A stretch of DNA of 61,229 bases from Desulfobulbaceae bacterium (GCA_004796425.1 QZLB01000092.1:1-61229), one strand, 5' to 3'; shown: positions 36,639-46,734, counted from the first letter of the stretch. The notes: a model not told the origin generated them from the letters alone. Translations and numbers: made by a program.

Positions 36639-38603
36639 ATGTCGCTTAACGTACTGGTTGTTGATAATAATCCCGTACTTCAGAAAGCCCTGAGTGGGCT
36701 GCTGGAAAAAGAGGGGTGCCGGGTCGCTACGGCAGATGATGGATTGCAGGCTTTGGAGGCAATGAAAATCGTTGTTCCTGACCTGCTTTTTACAGATCTC
36801 GTTATGCCTCTGGTAGATGGGGAACAGCTCTGCAATATCGTCAAAAATACTCCGGCTTATCAATCAATCTTTGTCGTAGTAGTCTCAGCAATTTTATTTG
36901 AAGAAAATCAAACACATTTAGACCGAATACCTTCTGATATTTTTATCTCCAAAGGCAACCTTGCAGAGATGAAAAGCCATATAAAAAAGGCGCTGGAGCT
37001 CTATCACCATAAGGGACGAAAGAGAAGTGAAATTCTGGGAGGGCCATCATCAGGCGGGTTGGAGCAAACGATAACCACCGAAATATTGCAGGAAAAGACC
37101 CATCGAGAGGAAATCGTTGCCTGTCTGTCGGAAGGAGTCATTGAGCTAAACGAACATGGCAAAATTGTTGAAATTAACCGTGCAGCACTTTCCATCCTGG
37201 AATTGTCTGAAGCAGAGGTGATTGGTTCTACTATCGACTCCCTGGGGTGGGGCAAAAAGAAAAACCAGATAGCCCAGTGGCTCAAGAGTAATCTTCTCGC
37301 CAAACAAATGCATCCTCTAGAGTTCGCAGAGAATAACCCTATAGTTCGTGGTGGGAAAGTGCTTACTGCATCATTTAATGCGGTGTCTGAAACGACCTTT
37401 TTTGGTTTGGTGATACTCAGTGATATTACCCGGCAACATCGGGCTGAAAAGTATAACAGAGAGTTGGAACACTCGTTGCGGCTCCTGAAGAAAATGGAAG
37501 CGATGAGTTCAATGGCTGGCGGTATGGCTCATGATTTTAATAATTTATTGAGCGTTATATGCGGCAATTTGGACATGCTTGCGATGTCTGGTCGATCAAT
37601 CAATACGGAGCGGTATGAGCTTCTTCTCAACCAGGCCAGAAATTCAGCGGCCAGTGCTGTTGACCTGGTACGGAAAATTTCCCATTTTTCGCCTTACGGT
37701 ATAATCAGTAGGGGTGATAGGTACCTGAAAGAGTTGGTTAAATCAGCCATCGAAACGTTTTATTTTACGCGGCCAGTTTCGATCGAGCAGATTGGAAATG
37801 GTATGGTTAGTTCAGTAAGTGTTGATTATGAGCAGATTATTGTGGTTCTTCACAACATTATGTCCAATGCATTGGAGGCGGGATGTTCAAAAATTTCTAT
37901 CGCTATCAGTGAGGATGAAGTTGAAGAATCGATCGTCGAAGCTGGACAGTATGTTCCTGCCGGTAATTATGCGAAAATTTGTCTTAAGGACGATGGGAAA
38001 GGAATTGACCCTCGGAACATAACGAAAATTTTTGATCCCTATTATTCAACGAAAGCCCGGAGTAATATGAAAGGGATGGGATTTGGCTTGACCGTTTCCT
38101 ATGCAACCATAAGAAACCATGGCGGATATTTTCTCGTTAATTCCAAGCTGGGTGCCTTTACCGAGGTTTCCATATACTTACCACTCAATTCTCGTACCTT
38201 CACGAAAAACGCTGCAAAATGGGTCAGTGATGATGTGGGGGGGGAACATGTGCTCATTATGGAAGAAGATGAGCAGAGCAGAAATGTTGCCACCTTGATG
38301 CTTGAATTCTTGGGGTTCGAGGTCCTCGCACTCGCCGAGAAAAAGAATGTATTGTCACTCTTGCAGCAGCATATTAATGCCGGTCATACATTTGCCTGTG
38401 CCATCATTGGCGTGAATCCACGAAAATCCCATCAAGCGATTAAACTGTGTCGCCAGATACACGAGTTGGTCGGAGATTTGGATATTATTGCACTCTGCAG
38501 TTCAGTAAATGAGGAAATTGCTAACGATTATCAGTCATTTGGTTTTGGTGCAATCATGTCCAAACCTTTCACCATCGACGACTTGCGAGCAGCCGTTGGG
38601 TGA
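36639..38603 (+). CDS. hybrid sensor kinase: receiver-PAS-HisKA-HATPase-degenerate receiver
   Basis: This 654-residue soluble kinase begins with an intact receiver (1-125; VVDNNP, FTDLVMPL, FISKG). A PAS domain follows at about 155-270, then HisKA with GGMAHDFNNLLS and a HATPase with N-box HNIMSNALEAG, G1 DDGKGIDP and G2 GMGFGLTVS. The last domain (from about 38243) is a receiver fold with EEDEQ, SS and the SKPF lysine, but the phospho-acceptor Asp position reads IIGVNP, with Gly in its place. No transmembrane segment is present, so it senses a cytoplasmic signal. It is probably co-transcribed with the receiver and CofD-like genes. Confidence 0.9.
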   Translation: MSLNVLVVDNNPVLQKALSGLLEKEGCRVATADDGLQALEAMKIVVPDLLFTDLVMPLVDGEQLCNIVKNTPAYQSIFVVVVSAILFEENQTHLDRIPSDIFISKGNLAEMKSHIKKALELYHHKGRKRSEILGGPSSGGLEQTITTEILQEKTHREEIVACLSEGVIELNEHGKIVEINRAALSILELSEAEVIGSTIDSLGWGKKKNQIAQWLKSNLLAKQMHPLEFAENNPIVRGGKVLTASFNAVSETTFFGLVILSDITRQHRAEKYNRELEHSLRLLKKMEAMSSMAGGMAHDFNNLLSVICGNLDMLAMSGRSINTERYELLLNQARNSAASAVDLVRKISHFSPYGIISRGDRYLKELVKSAIETFYFTRPVSIEQIGNGMVSSVSVDYEQIIVVLHNIMSNALEAGCSKISIAISEDEVEESIVEAGQYVPAGNYAKICLKDDGKGIDPRNITKIFDPYYSTKARSNMKGMGFGLTVSYATIRNHGGYFLVNSKLGAFTEVSIYLPLNSRTFTKNAAKWVSDDVGGEHVLIMEEDEQSRNVATLMLEFLGFEVLALAEKKNVLSLLQQHINAGHTFACAIIGVNPRKSHQAIKLCRQIHELVGDLDIIALCSSVNEEIANDYQSFGFGAIMSKPFTIDDLRAAVG

Positions 38604-38621
38604 GTCCAGTATCCGCACTTC

Positions 38622-38756
38622 CTATTTTTTCTTATTCATCACATAAATGCCCAGCACAAAGCAGAGCAGGCCAAAGGGCCATCTGTTCTGGTAGAGAAGA
38701 ATCAGTGACGACAAGCAAAGCAGTACACCAAGAGTTACGTAGTTGGTTCTTTTCAT
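38622..38756 (-). CDS. 44-residue small membrane protein
   Basis: A short frame on the minus strand encodes 44 residues: a basic start (MKRTN), a hydrophobic helix of about 16 residues (YVTLGVLLCLSSLILL), a turn YQNRWPFG, a second helix (LLCFVLGIYVM) and a basic end (NKKK). This two-helix hairpin with positive ends is a typical small inner-membrane protein. The frame fills the gap between the hybrid kinase and hrpA. The ribosome binding site is weak. It resembles nothing I can name. Confidence 0.5.
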   Translation of the reverse strand: MKRTNYVTLGVLLCLSSLILLYQNRWPFGLLCFVLGIYVMNKKK

Positions 38757-38784
38757 AGTGATCGTATCTGTGATCCTGGACTCA

Positions 38785-41700
38785 TCAATAACAGTTGGCT
38801 TTTATTTCAAGCCAATACTGTGCCAGCTTTTTTTCTGACACCGGAATGCGGGTTTTTATTTCCGGGGAAAAAAGTGAGATTTTCATCTCTTGAATCATTT
38901 GTTGGTAGTTTTGTGCGTACTGTGCGCACTCGGCAGATAAATGATTCATTTTCACCAGTGAATCCAATTGTTGGAGATGATGGTCAATTGAGTCATGTTT
39001 TTTCTGGTCTTTGAGCGGGTTTGCATGAGCTCTGTTGAGGCGAATTACTAGACTTTTAAGGTAGCGTAATAAATCATTTAAGTAATCTTTGCTTAAAGAT
39101 ATCGGAAACGATTCCGGGAAAATCAAGGTGAGCTCTTGATCCATTCTTGTGTATATGTCTGAATTTTTCTGTCCTTTTGTAGGAGATTGGGCCGATAATT
39201 TAATAATACTCTGCTCAACTTCTGTTCTTTTGATCAATACACTGCAGAGCAGTTCAATAGTGTGCTGTGCTGTCTTATAGAATCCCCTCTCTTTGATATC
39301 TTTCAGTGTCGCTGAAAACTGCTCCTGGCTGGTTATGTTTCGGAGCTCTTGGACTGTCATTTCTTTGACCAACAGATAAAACAGGGTATCGGTCAGTTGA
39401 GCGTGGGGTCCGAAACGGTCCAGGAGCCATTGCCCTGATGGACCACTGAGTGCAAGTTTGGTTTCTTTTTTAAATTGCTTATAAACACCGAGGTTGTGCA
39501 ATTTGGTAAGGTAAAGTATTCCTTTCTCATTGTTGTGTGATGCGGCTTCAAGGGATTTACAATAATGTACTGAAACGCCTTGTTTATTACTTTGCGGTAC
39601 AATGGAGAAAAACAGTTTTCCACCAACCTGATTTGCTGCCGAGTAGAGGGGTATTACCTGAGGCAGGTGATCGAACTCCCAGCGATTGAATATCGCATCT
39701 TTCAATGAGTCAAGTAATTGCTGATCAGCAGTCGACGGTTTCAGATGATCTGTCGAGACACGCTCTTGTGGTGCACGCCTTAAATCTGAAAACGTCCGGG
39801 TACACATAATGATTTCAGAGGAGTGGTCTGTCAGACAATATCTCATTTTAAGATGAGTGGGAAGATCTCTAATTGACCATTGACTTCTATTGATTGAGAC
39901 ATTGAACAAGAGGGCAACTGCTGAAGATAGTTTCTGGTAATAATTGCCCTGGTAGTTTACAAGCTGATCAAGTACTCGTGCAACCGTATTGCTTATTGGG
40001 ATGAGCTTTTTCCTTTGTGTTTTGGGAAGAGATTTCAACAGAAATGTCGTTTTCTCCTCAAGTAACCCTGGTACCAGCCAATCAAAAATCTCTCCACTGA
40101 GATGTTGGATAATATGTACGGGTATGAAGGCGGTAACACCGTCCCTGTCAGATCCAGGCTCAAAGTGATACTCAAGCCGGATCGGAGCGGTCGGGGTATC
40201 AAGCGTCGATGGGAAATCGATAAGTTCATGGTCATCAGGAGTTCGGAGCAGTACGTCTTCTTCGGTTAAAAAAAGATCATTATCACTGTGTTTTTTCAGG
40301 TATCTGTTCAAGGATTTGATATCACATACCTGATCAGGCAAGCGTTGATCGTAAAAGGAATAAATTGTCTCTTCATCGACGACAATATTTCTTTTACGAA
40401 GTTTTTCTTCGGCCCCTCTCCACTGCTCAATTAATGAAAGGTTATGGGTGAGAAAGTTATATTGCTTTTTGGTTTGGGCTTCTACCAATCCACTGCGAAT
40501 AAAGATTGGCCGTGCTTTGGTTATATTTTTCTTTGCTGCTCTTGGATAATTAACGACTCTTTTGGCAATGATCTGCAGTCCATATAGATGCACAGATTCA
40601 TCTGCCATCACGCAGCCATTCTTCTTATGCCACCGGGGATTTTGCCAGGAATAGGTGCAGTAGTCCTTGGCCACTGTTTCGATCCAAGATGGCTCAATGG
40701 ATGCGACACTAAGGGCAAACAATCGACTTGTTTCAAGAAACGAGCCTGATAAAATCCAATCTCCGGCTCGATTATACTGTGAACTGCCAGGAAATATCAT
40801 TATTTCCCGGTTACCACTACCCTGGTAAAGATTTTTTTTAATCCGTTTGGCGCATTGACTGAACATCCCCGTTAGGATTGTTTTGTGGATAGTATCATAG
40901 TCAGCTGATTGACTATTCAGATTGATCTCAATCTTTCGTTTAAGTATCGATTTCAACTGATCATGAAGATCAAGCCATTCACGCATCCTTTGAAAGGAGA
41001 GAAAATGACTTTTGCAAAACTTTCTCAACCGAGATATTGACAACCGCTTCTGGTCGGGATGCACGGCCTGCCAAATGTTTAGAAGAACAAGGAACTCGGA
41101 TTGGGGGTGAAAAAATGCCTGATGCGCTTGAATATAGTGCTCCTTTTTGTCGGCCGGTGTGATTCTTGGATCCTGTATGGCAAGCCCGCTGGAGATAATG
41201 AGAATTTCTCGTAAGCAGTTGTTATTATTAGCCTCAATAACGATCCTGGCAATCACTGGATCGATGGGTAAGGTTGCCATTAACTGGCCCGTGGAGGTAA
41301 GCTGGTTTGCACCGGTGATACCACCAAGCTCACGCAAGGTACGGTAGCCCTCTTTAATGGTTCCATGAGCTGGTGGTTCGAGAAATGGAAACTGGTAAGG
41401 GTCACCAAGTTTCAGGTAGATCATCTGTAAGATGACCGACGCCAAATTGGATCGCTTAATTTCAGGCGTGGAAAACTCTTCACGTTTGTTAAAATCCTGT
41501 TCCGAATATAATCGAAAACAGATTCCTGGTGCTACTCTGCCGCATCGGCCGGCTCGCTGGTTGCTGCTTGCCTTAGATATGAAGTCAATGGGCAGTTTGT
41601 AAATTCTAGATTTCGGATGATACTTTGAAATTCTTGCCCGTCCAGAATCAATCACATATTTAATGCCAGGGACTGTTATCGAGGTCTCAGCCACATTGGT

Positions 41701-42522
41701 TGCGACCACGATTTTTGTTCGGTGATGTGATTTGAAGATTGCCTGCTGTTCCGTATGTTGAAGCCTGCCATACAAAGGAATCGTCAGACAGTGATTGATC
41801 CTCCCTTCGAGAACTTTGCAACAGCTCAGTATATCTCGTTCTGTGGGGAGAAAAATGAGAATATCGCCTGGTGGATAATGATGCACAATATAATCGGCGA
41901 CTTCTATACACTGATCAACAAAGGAACTCTCCTCGTCAGAAGGTGGAGTGTACTTGATCTCAACCGGGTAGGTTTTGCCTTCAATGTGTATTACCGGTGC
42001 CTTGTCAAAATGGTCAGAAAAAAGAGCAGTATCAATAGTTGCCGAAGTGAGTACTACTCGAAGATCTTTCCTTATCGTTAACAACTGCTTGATATAACCT
42101 ATTAAAAAATCAATATTCAAGCTTCTTTCATGGGCTTCATCGATGATTATTATCGAGTATTTTTTTAGTTGAGGGTCATTCCTGCTTTCAGCGAGAAGAA
42201 TCCCGTCTGTCATGAACTTTATTTTTGTTTGCTCATCAGTTCGATCAAAAAATCGTATCTTACAACCAACAATTGATCCTTGATCTCCAAGTTCTTCCTG
42301 CAGACGATTAGACAGAGAAAGCGCCGCAACACGGCGGGGTTGAGTACAGCCAATCATTCCCTTGAGTTCGGGGAATGCTTCGAGACAGATCTTTGGCAAC
42401 TGGGTAGTTTTGCCCGATCCTGTTTCACCTGCAACGATCGTAACCCGGTTATTTTTCAGTGTTTCTATGAGTGCTGCCCGGTGGCTGGTAATAGGCAGTT
42501 CCGGTGGGTAAAAAAAATCCAT
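38785..42522 (-). CDS. hrpA: ATP-dependent RNA helicase HrpA
   Basis: A 1245-residue DEAH-box helicase. Motif I GETGSGKT is at 32-39 and motif II DEAH at 128-131, with SAT at motif III and QRAGRCGR at motif VI. Helicase-associated and OB-fold regions follow, then the long C-terminal DUF3418 region typical of HrpA (about 1300 residues in enterobacteria). It acts on RNA and in some bacteria processes mRNA or rescues stalled ribosomes. It is divergent from galU with about 105 bases between the start codons. Confidence 0.95.
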   Translation of the reverse strand: MDFFYPPELPITSHRAALIETLKNNRVTIVAGETGSGKTTQLPKICLEAFPELKGMIGCTQPRRVAALSLSNRLQEELGDQGSIVGCKIRFFDRTDEQTKIKFMTDGILLAESRNDPQLKKYSIIIIDEAHERSLNIDFLIGYIKQLLTIRKDLRVVLTSATIDTALFSDHFDKAPVIHIEGKTYPVEIKYTPPSDEESSFVDQCIEVADYIVHHYPPGDILIFLPTERDILSCCKVLEGRINHCLTIPLYGRLQHTEQQAIFKSHHRTKIVVATNVAETSITVPGIKYVIDSGRARISKYHPKSRIYKLPIDFISKASSNQRAGRCGRVAPGICFRLYSEQDFNKREEFSTPEIKRSNLASVILQMIYLKLGDPYQFPFLEPPAHGTIKEGYRTLRELGGITGANQLTSTGQLMATLPIDPVIARIVIEANNNNCLREILIISSGLAIQDPRITPADKKEHYIQAHQAFFHPQSEFLVLLNIWQAVHPDQKRLSISRLRKFCKSHFLSFQRMREWLDLHDQLKSILKRKIEINLNSQSADYDTIHKTILTGMFSQCAKRIKKNLYQGSGNREIMIFPGSSQYNRAGDWILSGSFLETSRLFALSVASIEPSWIETVAKDYCTYSWQNPRWHKKNGCVMADESVHLYGLQIIAKRVVNYPRAAKKNITKARPIFIRSGLVEAQTKKQYNFLTHNLSLIEQWRGAEEKLRKRNIVVDEETIYSFYDQRLPDQVCDIKSLNRYLKKHSDNDLFLTEEDVLLRTPDDHELIDFPSTLDTPTAPIRLEYHFEPGSDRDGVTAFIPVHIIQHLSGEIFDWLVPGLLEEKTTFLLKSLPKTQRKKLIPISNTVARVLDQLVNYQGNYYQKLSSAVALLFNVSINRSQWSIRDLPTHLKMRYCLTDHSSEIIMCTRTFSDLRRAPQERVSTDHLKPSTADQQLLDSLKDAIFNRWEFDHLPQVIPLYSAANQVGGKLFFSIVPQSNKQGVSVHYCKSLEAASHNNEKGILYLTKLHNLGVYKQFKKETKLALSGPSGQWLLDRFGPHAQLTDTLFYLLVKEMTVQELRNITSQEQFSATLKDIKERGFYKTAQHTIELLCSVLIKRTEVEQSIIKLSAQSPTKGQKNSDIYTRMDQELTLIFPESFPISLSKDYLNDLLRYLKSLVIRLNRAHANPLKDQKKHDSIDHHLQQLDSLVKMNHLSAECAQYAQNYQQMIQEMKISLFSPEIKTRIPVSEKKLAQYWLEIKANCY

Positions 42523-42627
42523 CTATCCGTTGGCTGATAGCAGGTTTTATGGTAACAATTCTTTATCTGAGAAGTGGTTCTATACCACATTACTCCCAGT
42601 AATGTCATTGAAAATAGAGGGGAAGGC

Positions 42628-43500
42628 ATGAAAGTAAGAAAGGCTGTTATTCCGGTTGCAGGGCTCGGCACCCGATTCCTACCGGCAACGAAAGCGATAC
42701 CAAAAGAGATGCTCACCATTGTTGATAGACCGACGATTCAATACATCGTCGAAGAAGTCGTCAGCTCTGGTGTTGAGCAGATAATTTTCATCACGTCAGA
42801 AGGTAAATCAGCGATCGAAAATCATTTTGATTACAATTTTCATCTTGACAGTGTCTTAAAAGAAAAAAACAAAACAGCGCTTGGCAAGGAACTTGATGAA
42901 ATATCCAACCTGATTGATATTGTCTCAGTACGGCAAAAAAAACCACTAGGTCTTGGCCATGCCATTTGGACCGCTCGACATGTGATTGGTAATGAACCGT
43001 TCATGGTCTGCCTTGGTGACGACTTAGTGCTCAGTGATATTCCCTGCGCCAAGCAGATGCTTGATCTTTTTCATGATGTCGGAGAGTCTATTGTGGCGGT
43101 CAAGCGAGTTCCACAGGACCAGACCTATCAGTATGGAATTGTTGAAGGCGAGGCCAATGGCCGTGAACGAACCTTTAAAGTATCACGAATGGTAGAAAAA
43201 CCGGCGCCTGGTACGACAGATTCTGATCTGGCAATTATCGGCAGATACATCCTTATGCCAGAAATTTTCGATATACTGAGCACGACCACCCCCGGTCATG
43301 GCGGAGAGATCCAACTAACCGATGCACTGCTCGCATTATCCAAAGCACGTGAAATGTATGCTTATGAATTCAGAGGGATACGATACGATGCAGGAGATAA
43401 ATTCGGTTATCTTCAGGCTATTCTCGCTTATGGCATCAGGCACCCTGAACTCGGTGAAGATCTTATCGCCCATATCCAGGAGATAGCCGAAACCCTATGA
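42628..43500 (+). CDS. galU: UTP--glucose-1-phosphate uridylyltransferase
   Basis: This 290-residue nucleotidyltransferase makes UDP-glucose for LPS and other glycans. The N-terminal AVIPVAGLGTRFLPATKAIPKEML, VCLGDDLVL and EIQLTDALL segments are the family signature. ATG 42628 is preceded by AGAGGGGAAGG and fits the family start; an in-frame ATG at 42574 would add 18 residues with no ribosome binding site. The stop overlaps the priA start by 4 bp, so the two are coupled. It supplies substrate to the LPS genes at 3-15 kb. Confidence 0.95.
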   Translation: MKVRKAVIPVAGLGTRFLPATKAIPKEMLTIVDRPTIQYIVEEVVSSGVEQIIFITSEGKSAIENHFDYNFHLDSVLKEKNKTALGKELDEISNLIDIVSVRQKKPLGLGHAIWTARHVIGNEPFMVCLGDDLVLSDIPCAKQMLDLFHDVGESIVAVKRVPQDQTYQYGIVEGEANGRERTFKVSRMVEKPAPGTTDSDLAIIGRYILMPEIFDILSTTTPGHGGEIQLTDALLALSKAREMYAYEFRGIRYDAGDKFGYLQAILAYGIRHPELGEDLIAHIQEIAETL

Positions 43501-46007
43501 TATTGCTGGAAGTAGCAGTTGCAGCTCCTGTAACTGGTACCTACACGTATCGACTTCCCGAATCAGCCGGTATCACGTTCAGCAGCAGTCCCTACGAGTT
43601 GATTGGGCACCGGGTAATTGTTCCGTTTGGGAGGCGAAAGATTACCGGGTATGTCCTACGGGTAAACCAGGCGGAGACCCACGAACGGGAGTTGAAGGAT
43701 ATTAGTAGAATCCCGGACACGACACCTCTGTTCGGAAGTCAATTGATTCCCCTATTTGAGTGGATCTCCCAGTATTATCATTATCCACTTGGTGAGGTTA
43801 TCAAGACAGCCTTACCCGGTGGATTGACAACTCGTTTTCAAAAGAAACTATTTCTGAAAAGTAAATCGGCATTGTCTGGCTACCTAGACCAGTCGGATAG
43901 GTTTGGTTGGCTTAAAGTACTATCTGAAAAAGGTGAGATTGGCCCAGAGCATACCCGTTCGATTCTCACGGTTGGTTCCCATAAGCGATTTGCTGAAAAT
44001 CTGGCAAAAGAAAAGATTATCGAGATTAAAAGCAGCCAGGTTGGCAGAGAGGTGAAGAAAAGAGTAGAGCAGTGTTATCACCTGAAACCAGACTTATTTG
44101 AAGGTGACCCAGTCCACTCGAGTGAAGATAAATCGTTGGTTATCAATCAACATACTGCCAACCTCAGTAAGGCAGAGATAAAACTTGTCACACTTCTTAA
44201 TAACTACCAGCATGGTGGCATTAATGGAACCCCCATGCCTCGTAAAGAATTGATTGAGCAGTATCCTTATGGAGGAAAAATCGTCCAAAAGCTTTTGAAT
44301 AAAGGGCTGGTAACGGCTGAAGAGCGAAGGGTGTATCGATCACCCCTAGGACACCCGATTAATCACACGCAGCAAAATTTTGAATGTAACGATGAGCAGA
44401 AAGAGGCGATTAATACCATCAACTCCAAGCTAAAAAAGGCGGTATTTCACACCTTCCTACTACATGGAGTAACTGGCAGTGGCAAGACGGAAGTGTATCT
44501 GCAATGTACCGAGCTGGCAGTTGCCCAGAATAAATCAGTTATCATTCTCGTTCCAGAAATCGCTCTGGCTACCCAGGTAGAGGAAAGCTTTGTCAGTCGT
44601 TTTGGTGATGCGATCGCTTTGCTTCATTCTGGGTTGAGTGTTGGTGAGAAGTATGATGAGTGGTGCAGGATTGCAGAAGGTAAAGCAAAAATCATAATAG
44701 GTGCACGATCTGCCGTATTTGCGCCGGCCCAAAAACTGGGCTTAATAATCGTTGATGAAGAGCACGATTCAAGTTTTAAACAGGAAGAAGGACTCAGGTA
44801 TCAGGGAAGAGATGTTGCCATTATGCGAGCCAAGCAGTTTGGTGCCACAGTTGTCTTAGGCTCTGCGACTCCAGCTATTTCAAGCTATTTTAACAGTAAA
44901 AATGGGAAGTATGAACTGCTTGAACTTCCACATCGGGTTGGGCAGAGGCGTCTCCCCGATGTAAAGATTCTCGATTTGAAAAACAAAGATAGAAAATCAA
45001 CAGATAAGTTGTTTCATCAAGAGTTTACCAATCGGTTGAAAAACACGCTTGAACAGGGGAATCAATCAATTGTACTGCTCAATAAACGTGGTTTTTCAGC
45101 CTCTGTTGTCTGCCGTGATTGTGGTGCAATGGTCGAATGTAAACATTGCAAGGTAACATTGACCTATCATAAATCTCGGAAACAGCTGGTTTGTCACTAC
45201 TGTTCATTTACCCAACCAGACATGATCGTCTGCAGCGTATGTGCTTCTAATCACCTGGTTCCCGTCGGCTTTGGTACTGAGAGGGTAGAAGAAGAGCTTA
45301 GGCTACTCTTTCCAGATGCCGCTATTGCCCGCATTGATTCTGATACCGCCCATCATCGACCGAAATTTCTGACAATTCTTCAAAAAATCAAACAAGGAGA
45401 TATAGATATTGTAGTTGGCACCCAAATGATTTCAAAAGGTCTTCATTTTCCTGGAGTTACCTTTGTCGGAGTTGTTTCGGCAGATAGCGGTTTGTCCATT
45501 CCAGATTACAAGGCTGCAGAGAGAACGTATCAGCTGATTTCACAAGTTACCGGTCGGGCTGGTAGAGGAGAAGTTCCGGGAGAGGTTATGATTCAAACCT
45601 TACAACCAGATCACTATGCGATCAAGATGGCTGCCGAACACGATTACCATGCCTTGGCCGAGCAGGAAATAACGATCAGGCAGGCAACCGGTTTTCCGCC
45701 ATTTTCAAGGCTCGTTTCTATCAAAATAGAGGGGGATTCCGAAAGTGGAGTCAGTAATAAAAGTACAGAAATTGCTCAATTGGCTCGGAGGTGGTGCTCA
45801 GAAAATCAAGGAGGAGAAAGAATTGCAGTCTTGGGACCAGCCCCGTGTCCCATTGAGCGCCTGCGTAATAAATTCAGGTGGCAACTCTTGCTAAAAAGCC
45901 GTTCGTTAAAGCATACGGAATTGTTATTGAGTCATCTAAAAGCAAATTATTTTCCCAGTCAAGGCTATCGGGTAATTTATGATATTGATCCAGAATCAAT
46001 GATGTAA
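43497..46007 (+). CDS. priA: primosomal replication protein N' (PriA helicase)
   Basis: An 836-residue superfamily 2 DNA helicase that restarts stalled replication forks. It shows the N-terminal 3'-DNA-binding region (GHRVIVPFGRRKITGYV), Walker A GVTGSGKTE, the DEEH box, SATPA, and the zinc-binding cysteines CRDCGAMVECKHC, CHYC and CSVC. It ends with VVGTQMISKGLHFPGVTFVG and QVTGRAGRG. PriA is usually about 730 residues; the extra length lies between the N-terminal domain and the helicase core. It overlaps galU by 4 bp and is convergent with the Cys-rich hypothetical gene. Confidence 0.95.
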   Translation: MILLEVAVAAPVTGTYTYRLPESAGITFSSSPYELIGHRVIVPFGRRKITGYVLRVNQAETHERELKDISRIPDTTPLFGSQLIPLFEWISQYYHYPLGEVIKTALPGGLTTRFQKKLFLKSKSALSGYLDQSDRFGWLKVLSEKGEIGPEHTRSILTVGSHKRFAENLAKEKIIEIKSSQVGREVKKRVEQCYHLKPDLFEGDPVHSSEDKSLVINQHTANLSKAEIKLVTLLNNYQHGGINGTPMPRKELIEQYPYGGKIVQKLLNKGLVTAEERRVYRSPLGHPINHTQQNFECNDEQKEAINTINSKLKKAVFHTFLLHGVTGSGKTEVYLQCTELAVAQNKSVIILVPEIALATQVEESFVSRFGDAIALLHSGLSVGEKYDEWCRIAEGKAKIIIGARSAVFAPAQKLGLIIVDEEHDSSFKQEEGLRYQGRDVAIMRAKQFGATVVLGSATPAISSYFNSKNGKYELLELPHRVGQRRLPDVKILDLKNKDRKSTDKLFHQEFTNRLKNTLEQGNQSIVLLNKRGFSASVVCRDCGAMVECKHCKVTLTYHKSRKQLVCHYCSFTQPDMIVCSVCASNHLVPVGFGTERVEEELRLLFPDAAIARIDSDTAHHRPKFLTILQKIKQGDIDIVVGTQMISKGLHFPGVTFVGVVSADSGLSIPDYKAAERTYQLISQVTGRAGRGEVPGEVMIQTLQPDHYAIKMAAEHDYHALAEQEITIRQATGFPPFSRLVSIKIEGDSESGVSNKSTEIAQLARRWCSENQGGERIAVLGPAPCPIERLRNKFRWQLLLKSRSLKHTELLLSHLKANYFPSQGYRVIYDIDPESMM

Positions 46008-46014
46008 GTTGAGA

Positions 46015-46710
46015 CTAATTGATAAAAAATATCGGTTTCAAGGAGCTTAGATCTTCATCAAGTTCCATGGTTAGAATTTGTGCTAGACAGTTCAAAACTA
46101 CGATAGCATTGCGATCAGCGTCCAATTTGTTGGCCGCCTTAATCCGCCTCAATATTCCTTCATTCACCTGTTCTATCTGAGACCACTGCTGCTTGAGATA
46201 TTTCAGTTGAAAATCACCCGAACCGGTTTCGCGATCAATAAAAAACTGGCGTAACAGATAGATCGATGCAGTCCTGAAAACAGACTCGTCTACCGTGGCA
46301 AAGGGTAAATGAAACCGGGCCATGGGTTTGAGCACATTCATAGTTTCACAACCGCTGGTGGCCATGATAATGCCCATTATTGAACTGAGACCATCCTGGA
46401 CTATAGTTTTTTTAGAGACAGTCCGTTCTAAGGTTTTGCATGAAACCGTGCATGATTCATACGATGCGATACTGATAAAGGAAGACACTAAGTGCGATAT
46501 ATTCAAGGCTACCGGACAGAATGTTGTTGTCTCTGGATCGCGTGCACAGCATTGACACTGGTGGGTGGTGAGTCTTGCCCAATCTGGTTCTTGAACCGTT
46601 TTGTTTTTGAGCAACAGGGTTTGTGGATCAAGTGCTAAAATAAAATGTTTTGAGGTCCCATCAGGAAAGGTGAAGAGATATTCAAAAGTAATGTCTGAAG
46701 TATCCATCAT
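46015..46710 (-). CDS. conserved hypothetical protein with N-terminal cysteine motif
   Basis: A 231-residue soluble protein with no function I can assign. It has a Cys cluster at C52, C54, C55 and C65 (HQCQCCARD..FCPVALN), a following Cys pair in SCTVSCKTLER, and the conserved-looking SIMGIIMATSGCETMNVLKPMARFHLPF. The Cys spacing suggests metal binding. It resembles a family of unknown function in Desulfobacterota (possibly DUF6901). It lies 24 bases downstream of the HDOD-GGDEF gene on the same strand, so co-transcription is likely. No clear ribosome binding site is seen at the ATG. Confidence 0.75.
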   Translation of the reverse strand: MMDTSDITFEYLFTFPDGTSKHFILALDPQTLLLKNKTVQEPDWARLTTHQCQCCARDPETTTFCPVALNISHLVSSFISIASYESCTVSCKTLERTVSKKTIVQDGLSSIMGIIMATSGCETMNVLKPMARFHLPFATVDESVFRTASIYLLRQFFIDRETGSGDFQLKYLKQQWSQIEQVNEGILRRIKAANKLDADRNAIVVLNCLAQILTMELDEDLSSLKPIFFIN

Positions 46711-46734
46711 GTTACGGAGGTGAAAATAAACGTC

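Noticed and set aside
46711-46734. GGAGGTG on the plus strand between the HDOD-GGDEF and Cys-rich genes, as a ribosome binding site
   Set aside because: No frame follows on the plus strand and both neighbours are on the minus strand.
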